From Nocardiopsis sp. TSRI0078 (GTDB lineage: Bacteria; Actinomycetota; Actinomycetes; Streptosporangiales; Streptosporangiaceae), in NCBI RefSeq assembly GCF_001905145.1, contig NZ_LWLB01000034.1, forward strand, positions 248,001 through 312,000: DNA of 64,000 bases. The letters run 5' to 3'. The position numbers and the translations under genes were made by a program. Below the pieces are notes generated by a model, which saw only the letters and a program-made list of their open reading frames with translations, was not told the origin of the DNA and made no database searches. Positions within the stretch are counted from its first letter, which is position 1, and the number at the start of each line of letters is the position of its first letter. Positions 16,986 to 24,879 of this stretch are shown here, one piece after another.

Positions 16986-18349
16986 GCCGACCGGAACAGC
17001 GGACCCTCCTGAGCGGCTGGGGACTCACCTCGCCCACGGCCGCCCGCGTGGTGCGTCCCCGCACCCCCGAGCAGGTGGCCGAGGCGCTCGCCGGGGCCGG
17101 AGGGCGCGGAGCGCTGCCGCGCGGACTCGGCCGCTCCTACGGCGACGCCGCCCAGGACGCCGGGGGGCTGGTGCTGGACTGCACGGGGCTGACCGGACCC
17201 GTGCGCCTGGACGCCGCGCGCGGCGAGGTCACCGCCCCGGCGGGCACCAGCATGGACCGCCTCCTCGCCCACCTGCTGCGCCGCGGCCGCTTCGTCCCCG
17301 TCACCCCCGGGACCCGCCACGTCACCCTGGGCGGGGCGATCGCCGCCGACGTCCACGGCAAGAACCACCCCGCCGACTCCTCCCTCGGGGCGCACGTGCG
17401 CTCCCTCACCCTGGTCACGGCGGACGGGCGCACGCGCCGCCTGGGGCCGGGGCCGGGCGGCGGGGACCCCGAGCTGTTCTGGGCGACCGTCGGCGGCATG
17501 GGTCTGACCGGGGTGGTCACCGAGGCGACCCTGGCCGTGTTCCCGGTCGAGACCTCCTACATGCGGGTGGACACCGACCGGACCGGGGGCCTGGAGGAGA
17601 CCCTGGAGCTGATGGCGCGGGCCGAGGACCGGTACTCGGTGGCCTGGCTGGACCTGTTCGCCCGGGGCGGGGCCCTGGGCAGGGGAGTGGTCACCCGGGC
17701 CCGCCACGCGCGGGTGGCGGACCTGCCCCCGCCGCTGCGCCGGCAGCCGCTGCGGTACCGGAGCGGGGGCGTGCCCGTACCGCCCCTCACCCCGCCGGTG
17801 GGGACCGTGAACCGGTGGAGCGTCGGCGCGTTCAACGCCCTCTACCTCGGCCGGGCGCCCCGGCGGCGGCGCGGCCAGGCCCAGCCGCTGACCGCCTACT
17901 TCCATCCTCTGGACGCCCTGCGGGGGTGGAACCGGATGTACGGGCGCCCCGGGGTGGTGCAGTACCAGTTCGTGGTGCCCTTCGGTGAGGAGGGCACCCT
18001 GGCGGGGATCGCCGAGGGCCTGTCCCGGGCGCGGGTGCCCTCGTTCCTGGCGGTCCTCAAGCGGATGGGCGAGCCGACGCCGGGGCCGCTGTCCTTCCCC
18101 CGGCCCGGGTGGTCTTTGGCCGTGGACCTTCCCGCCGACCTGCCCGGGCTCGGTGCGGTGCTGCACGGCTTCGACGAGCGGTTGGTCGAGGCGGGGGGAC
18201 GCCTGTACCTGGCCAAGGACAGCCGGGCCCGTGCCGAGACCGTGCACGCCATGTACCCGGAGCTGCCCGCGTGGCGCCGGGTGCGTGCGCGGGCCGACCC
18301 GGGCGGGGTACTGGTCTCCGACATGGCCCGCCGCCTGAGGCTCCTGTGA
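16982..18349 (+). CDS. dprE1: Decaprenylphosphoryl-beta-D-ribose 2-oxidase
   Basis: A 455-residue FAD-linked oxidoreductase that oxidises decaprenyl-phosphoryl ribose to the 2-keto intermediate. Family blocks are GRSYGDAAQDAGGLVLD, VHGKNHPADSSLG, FWATVGGMGLTG, QYQFVVP, YLAKDSR (the active-site Lys, residue 412) and SDMARRLRLL at the C-terminus. The Cys387 position of the M. tuberculosis enzyme, which benzothiazinones trap, is Ala380 here (context GWSLAVDLP). GTGA overlaps join it to the genes on both sides, a tight operon. Inhibitor insensitivity is a prediction from that one position. Confidence 0.92.
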   Translation: MSRPEQRTLLSGWGLTSPTAARVVRPRTPEQVAEALAGAGGRGALPRGLGRSYGDAAQDAGGLVLDCTGLTGPVRLDAARGEVTAPAGTSMDRLLAHLLRRGRFVPVTPGTRHVTLGGAIAADVHGKNHPADSSLGAHVRSLTLVTADGRTRRLGPGPGGGDPELFWATVGGMGLTGVVTEATLAVFPVETSYMRVDTDRTGGLEETLELMARAEDRYSVAWLDLFARGGALGRGVVTRARHARVADLPPPLRRQPLRYRSGGVPVPPLTPPVGTVNRWSVGAFNALYLGRAPRRRRGQAQPLTAYFHPLDALRGWNRMYGRPGVVQYQFVVPFGEEGTLAGIAEGLSRARVPSFLAVLKRMGEPTPGPLSFPRPGWSLAVDLPADLPGLGAVLHGFDERLVEAGGRLYLAKDSRARAETVHAMYPELPAWRRVRARADPGGVLVSDMARRLRLL

Positions 18350-18372
18350 CACCGGGCCCGGGCGAGGACACG

Positions 18373-19158
18373 ATGACGACTGTGTGGGGAAGGCGGGGGA
18401 GTGCCGTGCGCGACTCGGTGGGATCGGTACGGAGCGTGCTGCTGCTCGGCGGCCGCAGTGAGATCGGCCTGGCCATCGTCGAACGGCTGGTCCGCGAGGG
18501 CGCCCGCGAGGTGGTGCTGGCGGCCCGGGGCGGGGTGTCCTCCCCGCCGGCCGCGCTCACCGGACTCGGTGCCTCCGTGTACTCGCTGGACTTCGACGCC
18601 GACCTGCCCGGCACCCACACCGGCACCGTGGCGGAGGCGGTGGCGCTGGTGGGCGACCTGGACGTGGTGGTGGACGCCTTCGGGGTGCTCGGGGAGCAGT
18701 CCGGGTACGAGGCCGATCCGGCCGCCGCCGCCCGCGCCGCCGCGGTCAACTACACCGGCCACGTGTCCGTCGGGCTGGCCGTGGCCGCGCGCCTGCGCGA
18801 ACAGGGGCACGGGGCGCTGGTGGTGCTCTCCTCCGTGGCGGGTGTGCGGGTGCGCAGGTTCAACTTCGTGTACGGGTCGGCCAAGGCGGGCCTGGACGGT
18901 TTCGCGCAGGGGCTGGCCGACTCCCTGCACGGGTCCGGGGCGCGGGTACTGGTGGTGCGGCCGGGTTACGTGCCGACGCGGATGTCCGCGCACGTGGAGC
19001 CCGCCCCGTTCCCCGCCACCCCGGGCCAGGTCGCGGAGGCGGTGTCGGCCGGGCTGCGCTCGGGCGCCACGACCGTGTGGGCCCCGCGCGTGCTCCAGCC
19101 GCTCTTCGCGGGCATGCGGATGATGCCGCGCGCCCTGTGGCGCCGCCTGGGCCGCTGA
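18373..19158 (+). CDS. dprE2: Decaprenylphosphoryl-2-keto-ribose reductase (SDR family)
   Basis: A short-chain dehydrogenase of about 261 residues that completes DprE1's epimerisation by reducing the keto sugar to decaprenyl-phosphoryl arabinose. The cofactor motif is LLLGGRSEIGLA, the catalytic pair is in FVYGSAKAGLDGF, and RVRRFNFVYGS plus RPGYVPTRMSAH closely follow mycobacterial DprE2. The ATG at 18373 has GAGGA just upstream. A GTG at 18346, overlapping the dprE1 stop as GTGA, is an equally possible coupled start that adds nine residues. It is the last gene of the DPA operon. Confidence 0.92.
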   Translation: MTTVWGRRGSAVRDSVGSVRSVLLLGGRSEIGLAIVERLVREGAREVVLAARGGVSSPPAALTGLGASVYSLDFDADLPGTHTGTVAEAVALVGDLDVVVDAFGVLGEQSGYEADPAAAARAAAVNYTGHVSVGLAVAARLREQGHGALVVLSSVAGVRVRRFNFVYGSAKAGLDGFAQGLADSLHGSGARVLVVRPGYVPTRMSAHVEPAPFPATPGQVAEAVSAGLRSGATTVWAPRVLQPLFAGMRMMPRALWRRLGR

Positions 19159-19164
19159 ACCCGG

Positions 19165-19806
19165 TCAGCGGGGGCCGTAGATCCGCATGAACGCGCGGAC
19201 GCCCGAGTGCACGATCTCCCGGTGCTCGGCCTCGGGCAGGGGGAGGGCGTTGAAGAACGACCGGTTGGTGGCCGGGGTCTGCACCAGCGCCACGAAGTGC
19301 CCGGTGGCGTCCTCCTCCTCGCCCTCGGCGATGTCCAGCAGGCCGCGGTCCGCCATGGCGCGCAGCCGCTCGGCCAGGCCCCGGCGCACGGGTTCGGGGC
19401 CGTTGTCCAGCCATACCCGGATGATGCCGGGAAAGTGCGCGGCCTCGGCCATCAGCAGCCGGACCAGCGCACCGTGGTCGGGGCGGCGGGCTCCGGGGGA
19501 GGTCCACTCCCGGCCGAAGGCGGCCAGCGCGGACGCGGCGTCGGCGGGGGCGTCCAGGTGGCGGGCCGCGATCTCGGCGAAGTCCTCGGCGACCGCGGCG
19601 CTGCTCTGGGCGACGATGGTCGCGAACAGCGCCTCCTTGTCCCGGAAGTGGTTGTAGATGGTCCGTTTGGACACCCCCGCGTCGGCGGCGATGGCGTCCA
19701 CGCTCGCGCGCGCGTAGCCCTCACGCAGGAACACCCGGAGCGCGGCCTCGGTGATCGCCGCGCGCTTGGCCGGGGAACCGCGCCGAGCCGTCGGCCGGAC
19801 GTCCAT
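19165..19806 (-). CDS. TetR-family transcriptional repressor
   Basis: A 213-residue regulator. The N-terminal helix-turn-helix is clear: ITEAALRVFLREGYARASVD then VSKRTIYNHFRDKEALF. The start ATG at 19806 has GGAGGAG upstream. It faces a drug-efflux MFS gene across a short gap holding the imperfect palindrome ACTgCAC-G-GTGtAGT, the arrangement expected for a local repressor of an exporter. Ligand unknown. Its C-terminal domain (ATNRSFFNALP) resembles the TetR_C group seen with efflux genes. Confidence 0.88.
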   Translation of the reverse strand: MDVRPTARRGSPAKRAAITEAALRVFLREGYARASVDAIAADAGVSKRTIYNHFRDKEALFATIVAQSSAAVAEDFAEIAARHLDAPADAASALAAFGREWTSPGARRPDHGALVRLLMAEAAHFPGIIRVWLDNGPEPVRRGLAERLRAMADRGLLDIAEGEEEDATGHFVALVQTPATNRSFFNALPLPEAEHREIVHSGVRAFMRIYGPR

Positions 19807-19919
19807 CGGCTCCTCCACTTTCACTGGCCTTCCTCCGGACATCTCGTCCCATTCTCCCCCGGACGGCGCGCGGGCGGGACCGGGCCGCTTTCGCGCGGCC
19901 GTGCTCTGGACCATATTGC

Positions 19920-19934
19920 ACTGCACGGTGTAGT
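19920..19934. promoter_or_regulatory. Candidate TetR operator between the repressor and MFS genes
   Basis: ACTGCAC-G-GTGTAGT is a 7+1+7 inverted repeat with one mismatch, placed 9 bases before the MFS ATG, where a bound repressor would block initiation. Confidence 0.5.
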
Positions 19935-19942
19935 TTACATAC

Positions 19943-21387
19943 ATGGAAGAGCGAGGAACCCCCCGGCCCCGGACGGGGTCCGAGGTGCCGCCGCGCCTCG
20001 ACGCGGCCCTGCTCAGGCTCTCCGGCGTGCTCCTGGTCGGCGCGTGCGCCACGCTGCTCGACAGCACCGTCGTCACCGTGGCCGTCGACCGGCTCTCCTG
20101 GACCTTCGACGCGCCTGTGCCACGGTCCAGTGGGTGGCCACCGCCTACCTGCTGGCCATGACCGCGGTCATCCCCGTGACCGGCTGGCTCGTGGACCGCC
20201 ACGGCCAGCGCGCGGCCTGGATCGGCGCGCTCGCCCTCTTCGGTGCGGGGTCGGCACTGTGCGCCACGGCCTGGTCGGTGGAGAGCCTGGTCGCCTTCCG
20301 GGTGCTCACCGGCCTGGGCGGCGGGATGGTGCTGCCGCTGACGATGACCATCCTGGTCAGGGCGGCCGGACCGGGCCGGACGGGCCGGGCGCTGGCCCTG
20401 GTGAGCGTCCCCGGCCAGCTGGCGCCGGTCCTGGGTCCCGTGCTCGGCGGCCTGGTGCTGGACTCCCTGGGTTGGCGGTGGGTCTTCCTGGCCACGCTTC
20501 CGCTCACCGCGGCGGCGCTCGCCCTGGCGGTCCGGGGCATCCCTCGGGACGAACAACGGGAGGGGGAGCGGCTCGACCTGGTGGGCCTGGCACTGCTCTC
20601 CCCGGGGCTGGCGGTACTGCTGTACGGGCTCTCGGTCCTGGGCGGGGGCCCGCACGGGCCGCTGCTCGCCGCCGCCGGCGCGCTGCTGCTCGCCGGATTC
20701 GCCGTCCACGCCCTGCGCCACCGTCCCGGAGGCCCTCCTCCGGTGATCGACCTGCGGCTCCTCGCCGAGGGGCCGTTCCGGATCGGTGCGCTCCTCATGT
20801 TCGTCTTCGGGCTGTGCGTCTGGGGCGGCATGTTCCTGCTGCCGCTCTTCTACCAGCAGGTCACGGGTGCCGACGCACTCGCGGCCGGTGTGCTGGTGGC
20901 GCCGATGGGCGCGGGTGTGGCGGTCGCGGTGCTGTTCGCGGGTCCGGCCGCCGACCGGACCGGGCCGCGTGTGCTGGTGGTGGGCGGCCTGGCCCTGGCC
21001 GCTCTGGCCACGGTCCCCCTCGGGTTCGCCACCGCCGACGCCTCCGGAGCGCTGCTCGGCGCCTCCCTGTTCGTGCGCGGCCTGGGACTGGGGACCGCGT
21101 CGGTGCCGATGCTGGCCGCCGCCTACCGGGGGATCGTCCCGGACCGCGTCCCCCGCGCCACCAGCGCCCTCAACGTGATGCAGCGGATCGGCGCGGCCGC
21201 GGGGACGGCCGGCCTCGCGTTCGTCCTGGCCACGGCCCTGGCCGGCGCGGACCGGCCCGCGCCGGCCTTCCAGGCGGCCTTCTGGTGGATGGCCGCGCTG
21301 ACGGCCGTCGCCGTGGTCCCGGCCATGTTCCTTCCGGCCGCCCCGCCCCGCGACACGGCGCGGTCGCCGGGCAAAGCCGTCCGATGA
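19943..21387 (+). pseudogene. DHA2-type MFS drug exporter broken by a one-base frameshift
   Basis: The gene starts at ATG 19943 and reads an amphipathic start and first helix (LLDSTVVTVAVDRLSWTFDAP). It then falls out of frame and would stop at 20161. From about 20119 the -1 frame continues perfectly: ATVQWVATAYLLAM, then GWLVDRHGQRAAW and eleven further helices to 21387. One added G after GTG at 20117-20119 would restore DAPVATVQWV, so a single-base loss is the simplest cause. Joined, it would be a 14-helix DHA2 antiporter of about 480 residues. Either a recent inactivation or a sequencing error; nothing else in the frame is damaged. Confidence 0.85.
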
Positions 21388-21456
21388 CCGTGTCCGACCG
21401 GCCCGCCGGGGCCGCCCGACGACCTACCCACCAGCGGCGGACAGGTTCCGTTGGCT

Positions 21457-21491
21457 GGATTCTCCCGCCTTCAGACGGGAGAGGATGTCAA
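21457..21491 (+). mobile_element. Relic resembling the right end / guide-RNA 3' hairpin of an IS200/IS605 TnpB element
   Basis: A 7-bp stem (TCTCCCG, 21461-21467, with 21476-21482) encloses the CCTTCAGA loop. It is preceded by GGCTGGAT and followed by GGATGTCAA. This order, hairpin with a CTTCAG loop, then GGATG and a terminal TCAA, is what I know from right ends of many TnpB (IS1341-type) elements, where TCAA is the cleavage site. No tnpB, tnpA or left end is visible, so it would be a solo end. The match is from memory, not a search. Confidence 0.45.
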
Positions 21492-21500
21492 GGAGAACCC

Positions 21501-22400
21501 ATGTACGCGATGACGATCCCCCGGTTCGGCCCTCCCGAGGTGCTCACCACCGTGGAGCTGCCCGTACCCGAGCCCGGGCCCGGGCAGGTGCGGATACGCG
21601 TGGCCGCCGCGGGGGCCCTGCCCATCGACGCCCGTGTCCGGCGAGGCGAGCTCCCCCTGCCCGGCACCTTCGCCCTGCCGCTGGTCCCGGGCAACGAGTT
21701 CGCCGGGACGGTGGACGCGGTCGGCCCGGACACCGGCGGACCGGAGCCCGGGACCGAGGTGCTGGGATTCGGAACGTTCGGGGCCTACGCCGAGTACGTG
21801 GTGGTCCCCGCCGACCAGGTGGTCCCCAAACCGGCCGCCATGCCCTGGGAGGTGGCGGGCGGCTTCTCCGCCCAGGCCCAGGGCGCCCACATGGCCCTGA
21901 GCGCCGTCGGCGTCGGCCCCGGCGACAACTCCGCGGCCGGCGGGTTGGGAACCGTCGCCGTGCAGCTGGCCCGCGCCTGGGGCGCCGCCGTGGTGCTGGG
22001 GTCGGCCGGCGAGCGCAACCACGACCACGTGCGGGAACTGGGCGCGGTGCCGGTCCTCTACGGCGAGGGGATGGTCGAGCGCGTGCGCGCGCTGGCCCCG
22101 CAGGGGGTGGACGCCGCCCTCGACTCCTTCGACGACGACTCCCTGCGCCAGGCCGTCGAGATCGTCGGTGACCCGCGCCGCGTGGTCAGCATGGTCTCGC
22201 ACGGGACCGCCCGCGAACTCGGCCTGCCGAAGCCGGCCGGGCCCCGCTCGGCCGCCCGCCTGGCCGAGATGGTGGACCTGTACGAGCGGGGACTCGTGCG
22301 CGTCCACCTGCGCCGGACCGTGCCGCTGCGGGACGCGGCCCTGGCCCACCGCGACCTGGACACCGGCCACGGGCGGGGGAAGATCGTCCTCACGCTCTGA
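21501..22400 (+). CDS. Zinc-independent alcohol dehydrogenase / quinone oxidoreductase
   Basis: A 299-residue MDR-superfamily reductase that would use NADPH to reduce quinones or enones. N-terminal block: MYAMTIPRFGPPEVL; substrate domain: LVPGNEFAGTVDAVG; C-terminus: HGRGKIVL. The Rossmann strand that should read like GDTVLVHGAAGGVG is GPGDNSAAGGLGT, about four residues short in the first beta-strand, which could weaken folding or cofactor binding. AAGGAGAA precedes the ATG and sits directly at the end of the mobile-element relic, which may have supplied part of the leader. Substrate unknown. Confidence 0.85.
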   Translation: MYAMTIPRFGPPEVLTTVELPVPEPGPGQVRIRVAAAGALPIDARVRRGELPLPGTFALPLVPGNEFAGTVDAVGPDTGGPEPGTEVLGFGTFGAYAEYVVVPADQVVPKPAAMPWEVAGGFSAQAQGAHMALSAVGVGPGDNSAAGGLGTVAVQLARAWGAAVVLGSAGERNHDHVRELGAVPVLYGEGMVERVRALAPQGVDAALDSFDDDSLRQAVEIVGDPRRVVSMVSHGTARELGLPKPAGPRSAARLAEMVDLYERGLVRVHLRRTVPLRDAALAHRDLDTGHGRGKIVLTL

Positions 22401-22414
22401 CCCGGGCGGCGGGG

Positions 22415-23782
22415 CTATCCCGCGTCCTCGGCGGTCAGCCGGTAGGACGCCAGCGGGACCAGGCAGCACAGCATCACCACGGCGGGTACCAGGGTGCTGC
22501 CGACCAGCATGCCGAGCAGCGCCCCGCCGCTCTGCCGGACCGCCTCGCCCGCGCCGGACTCCACGTAGCCGCTCAGCGCCAGGGACAGCGACAGCAGGCC
22601 GGTGCCCACCGACTGGGCCATGGCCTCGCCCGAGGTCCACACACCCGACAGCACACCGCCCTGGCGCCGCCCCGACGTGTCGGCGGCGGCCAGGCAGTCG
22701 GCCAGCATCGACCACGGCAGCAGCGTCGTCCCGGACAGGCCCACGCCCACCAGCACGGAGGAGAACACCGCGCCGGGAAAGCCCCACAGGGGGATCATCA
22801 GCAGTCCCAGGGCGCCCAGGACGAACACCACGGCCGAGTACCCGGCGGCGCGGCGCTTGTCCACCCGCACCGACAGCCGCTTCCACAGCGGGGCCGAGGC
22901 GATCAGCGGCACCAGTACACACACCATGAGGACGCTCGTGTACCTCGGCTCGCCCATGACGTTGGCCGTCACGTACGGCACACCGGCCACCATGGTGCCT
23001 CCGGCCGTCGCCATCAGCAGGTTGGCGGGGAACAGCACCCGGAAGTGGCGGTGGGCGAGGGCCGTACGCAGCTGGGTGAGCAGGCCCTCGGAGCGGTGCG
23101 GGAACACCGGACGCGGCGCACGGCGCGTCCCGGCCACCGAACCCAGCATCGACACCAGCACCACGCCGCCCATGACCAGGCCCATCATCCGGTACCCGGC
23201 CACGGCGTCCTCGGGGGCCGACTGCAGGACCGGAGCCAGGGCGCCGCCCAGCAACAGGGCGAGCCCCACGAACGCGGTCCGCCACGTGTTGAACGTGGAC
23301 CGCTCGTGGTAGTCGGAGGTGATCTCCCCGGGCATGGCGGTGTGCGGCACCTGGAACACCGACGACGCCAGCGCTGCGGCCACGAACACCACCGCCACGT
23401 ACACGGCGGCGGCGTCGCCCTCCAACGGAGGGCCGGCGAACATCGCGGCGAACAGCACCGGCAGGGTCAGCGCCCCGGCCAGCATCCACGGACGGCGAGG
23501 CCCCCACGACGAGCGCGTCCTGTCTGACCAGATGCCGATATACGGACTGACCAGAAGGTCGACCAGTTTGGGCAGGAACACCACCAGCCCGGCCAGTGCG
23601 GGGCTCACCGCCAGGGTGTCGGTCAGGTAGATCAGGAGCAGCAGCCCCGGCACCGTGTTGAAGATGCCGGTGGCCACCGCTCCACTGCCGTACCAGGCGT
23701 GCACGGACCGGGGCAGCGGCACGGCGCGTCGTCCGCCGTCCACGCCGCCGCCGGGCGGCACGGGGCCGACGGTGGCGGTCAC
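22415..23782 (-). CDS. GPH-family (MelB-like) MFS permease
   Basis: A 455-residue, 12-helix transporter of the glycoside-pentoside-hexuronide cation symporter type. Family features are WYGSGAVATGIFNTVPGLL in helix 1, the IGIWSDRTRSSWGPRRPWM loop, and LLPWSMLADCLA in the second half. Its GTG start overlaps the stop of the upstream oxygenase-like gene by four bases, so permease and oxygenase are one transcript. The pairing suggests import or export of the oxygenase's substrate or product. Sugars are the usual GPH cargo, but this lineage also includes members of unknown substrate. Confidence 0.82.
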   Translation of the reverse strand: MTATVGPVPPGGGVDGGRRAVPLPRSVHAWYGSGAVATGIFNTVPGLLLLIYLTDTLAVSPALAGLVVFLPKLVDLLVSPYIGIWSDRTRSSWGPRRPWMLAGALTLPVLFAAMFAGPPLEGDAAAVYVAVVFVAAALASSVFQVPHTAMPGEITSDYHERSTFNTWRTAFVGLALLLGGALAPVLQSAPEDAVAGYRMMGLVMGGVVLVSMLGSVAGTRRAPRPVFPHRSEGLLTQLRTALAHRHFRVLFPANLLMATAGGTMVAGVPYVTANVMGEPRYTSVLMVCVLVPLIASAPLWKRLSVRVDKRRAAGYSAVVFVLGALGLLMIPLWGFPGAVFSSVLVGVGLSGTTLLPWSMLADCLAAADTSGRRQGGVLSGVWTSGEAMAQSVGTGLLSLSLALSGYVESGAGEAVRQSGGALLGMLVGSTLVPAVVMLCCLVPLASYRLTAEDAG

Positions 23783-24759
23783 GGGCGGCCCTCCGCGGGG
23801 GCCTCGGTCCGTACGCCGTCCGCGGGCGCGGCACCCTCCTCCTCCCGGGTCCCCGTGCCGTACAGCTCCTCGTGGCCGACCGGGTCCACGTCGTGCGCCA
23901 CCGGGCAGCCCGTCGGGAACGTGCCGATGCGGTTGACGTCGTACCCCTGCGGATAGCTGCGGATGTTCGGGTTGCCGTCCGCCCACAGCGGCTCCTCGCG
24001 CGGCTTCATCCGGCGCACGACCCCGGCGCGCAGCTTCAGCGCGATGTCGGCGGCCCTGCGCCACGCCCTGCTGGGCGGGTCGTAGCGGAAGGCCTCGATG
24101 AGCGACTCGTCCAGGATCGCCATGGAGAACTTCCGGGCCAGCCCGGACACACGCTCCGGATAGAAGCTCACCATCAGGTCGAGGGTGGAGTCGGAGACCG
24201 CGCGTCCGCCCTCGGTGTAGGCGAAGTGCTCGCGTTCGTAGGAGTCCATGAGCTCGCGGAAGCGCTCGTAGGTCTCGGGGATGTCCTTGATCCCCATGTA
24301 CTTTCCGAGCTTGCGGTAGTAGTGGGTGATCGCGCTGATCTCGTGGTCGCTGAGCCTGCGCCAGCCGTATCCGTAGTCGTTGAGCCAGCGCACGGGCATG
24401 ACCACGAACGTGCTGAGGACGTACCGGTAGTCGTCGTTGCTGATGTCGTAGGAGCGGTGCATCTGGTTCATCCGGCGCAGCGCGTCGCGCCCCCTGCCCG
24501 GCTCGAACCCGTACCGCATCATGTTGTTGAGGATCAGCGCGGTGTCGTCGTAGCGCTTCTGGGTGCTTCCGGTGAACTCGTTGGTCCTGCCGAGCAGTTC
24601 GCCGATGCTGGGCACGGCGTAGGTGCGGTACAGGGCGATGCCGAGCGCCCGGCCCATGTCCCAGGGGAACTCGTGGGCGTTGAGGATCTGCATGATCCGT
24701 ACGCAGTCGGACTCGGCGTCCAGGCGGTGGATCTCGTCTCGGAAGGCGAAGCGCTTCAT
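23779..24759 (-). CDS. MpaB/DUF2236-like oxygenase, copy A
   Basis: A 326-residue soluble, all-helical protein that I assign to the MpaB/latex-clearing oxygenase (DUF2236) family of b-type heme enzymes. Supporting sequence: RTYAVPSIGELL, then the His-bearing RMNQMHRSYDIS, followed by YVLSTFVVMPVRWLNDYG and EREHFAYTEGG. The C-terminus is acidic and disordered. It has no membrane anchor, unlike fungal MpaB. It is the second of two tandem paralogues starting MKRF and is coupled to the MFS gene by a GTGA overlap. Heme binding and substrate are inferred from the family. Confidence 0.65.
   Translation of the reverse strand: MKRFAFRDEIHRLDAESDCVRIMQILNAHEFPWDMGRALGIALYRTYAVPSIGELLGRTNEFTGSTQKRYDDTALILNNMMRYGFEPGRGRDALRRMNQMHRSYDISNDDYRYVLSTFVVMPVRWLNDYGYGWRRLSDHEISAITHYYRKLGKYMGIKDIPETYERFRELMDSYEREHFAYTEGGRAVSDSTLDLMVSFYPERVSGLARKFSMAILDESLIEAFRYDPPSRAWRRAADIALKLRAGVVRRMKPREEPLWADGNPNIRSYPQGYDVNRIGTFPTGCPVAHDVDPVGHEELYGTGTREEEGAAPADGVRTEAPAEGRP
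24170..24486. repeat. Near-identical block, copy A
   Basis: Matches 25298-25614 at a constant offset of 1128 bp. I count five mismatches in 317 bp, clustered at two short spots (24300-24307 and 24329-24330). Outside the block the paralogues diverge sharply. Confidence 0.9.
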
Positions 24760-24879
24760 TCGGGGGTTCCTTCGGCGAAGGGGACGGATGCGGCGGGGGT
24801 GGGGGAGCGGGGAACGCGGGCCCGGGCATGCGGGCGACCGCGCGTCGTGCGGGGGGATGTACGGGGAACGGGCGGGGTG

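Noticed and set aside
9845..19158. A secondary-metabolite gene cluster around the methyltransferases and acyltransferase
   Set aside because: No synthase, NRPS, PKS or cyclase is present. The DPA operon and GT-C-like protein fit envelope glycan synthesis better.
20113..20125. Programmed frameshifting in the exporter gene
   Set aside because: No slippery heptamer or downstream pseudoknot-like structure is evident; a one-base loss explains the break fully.
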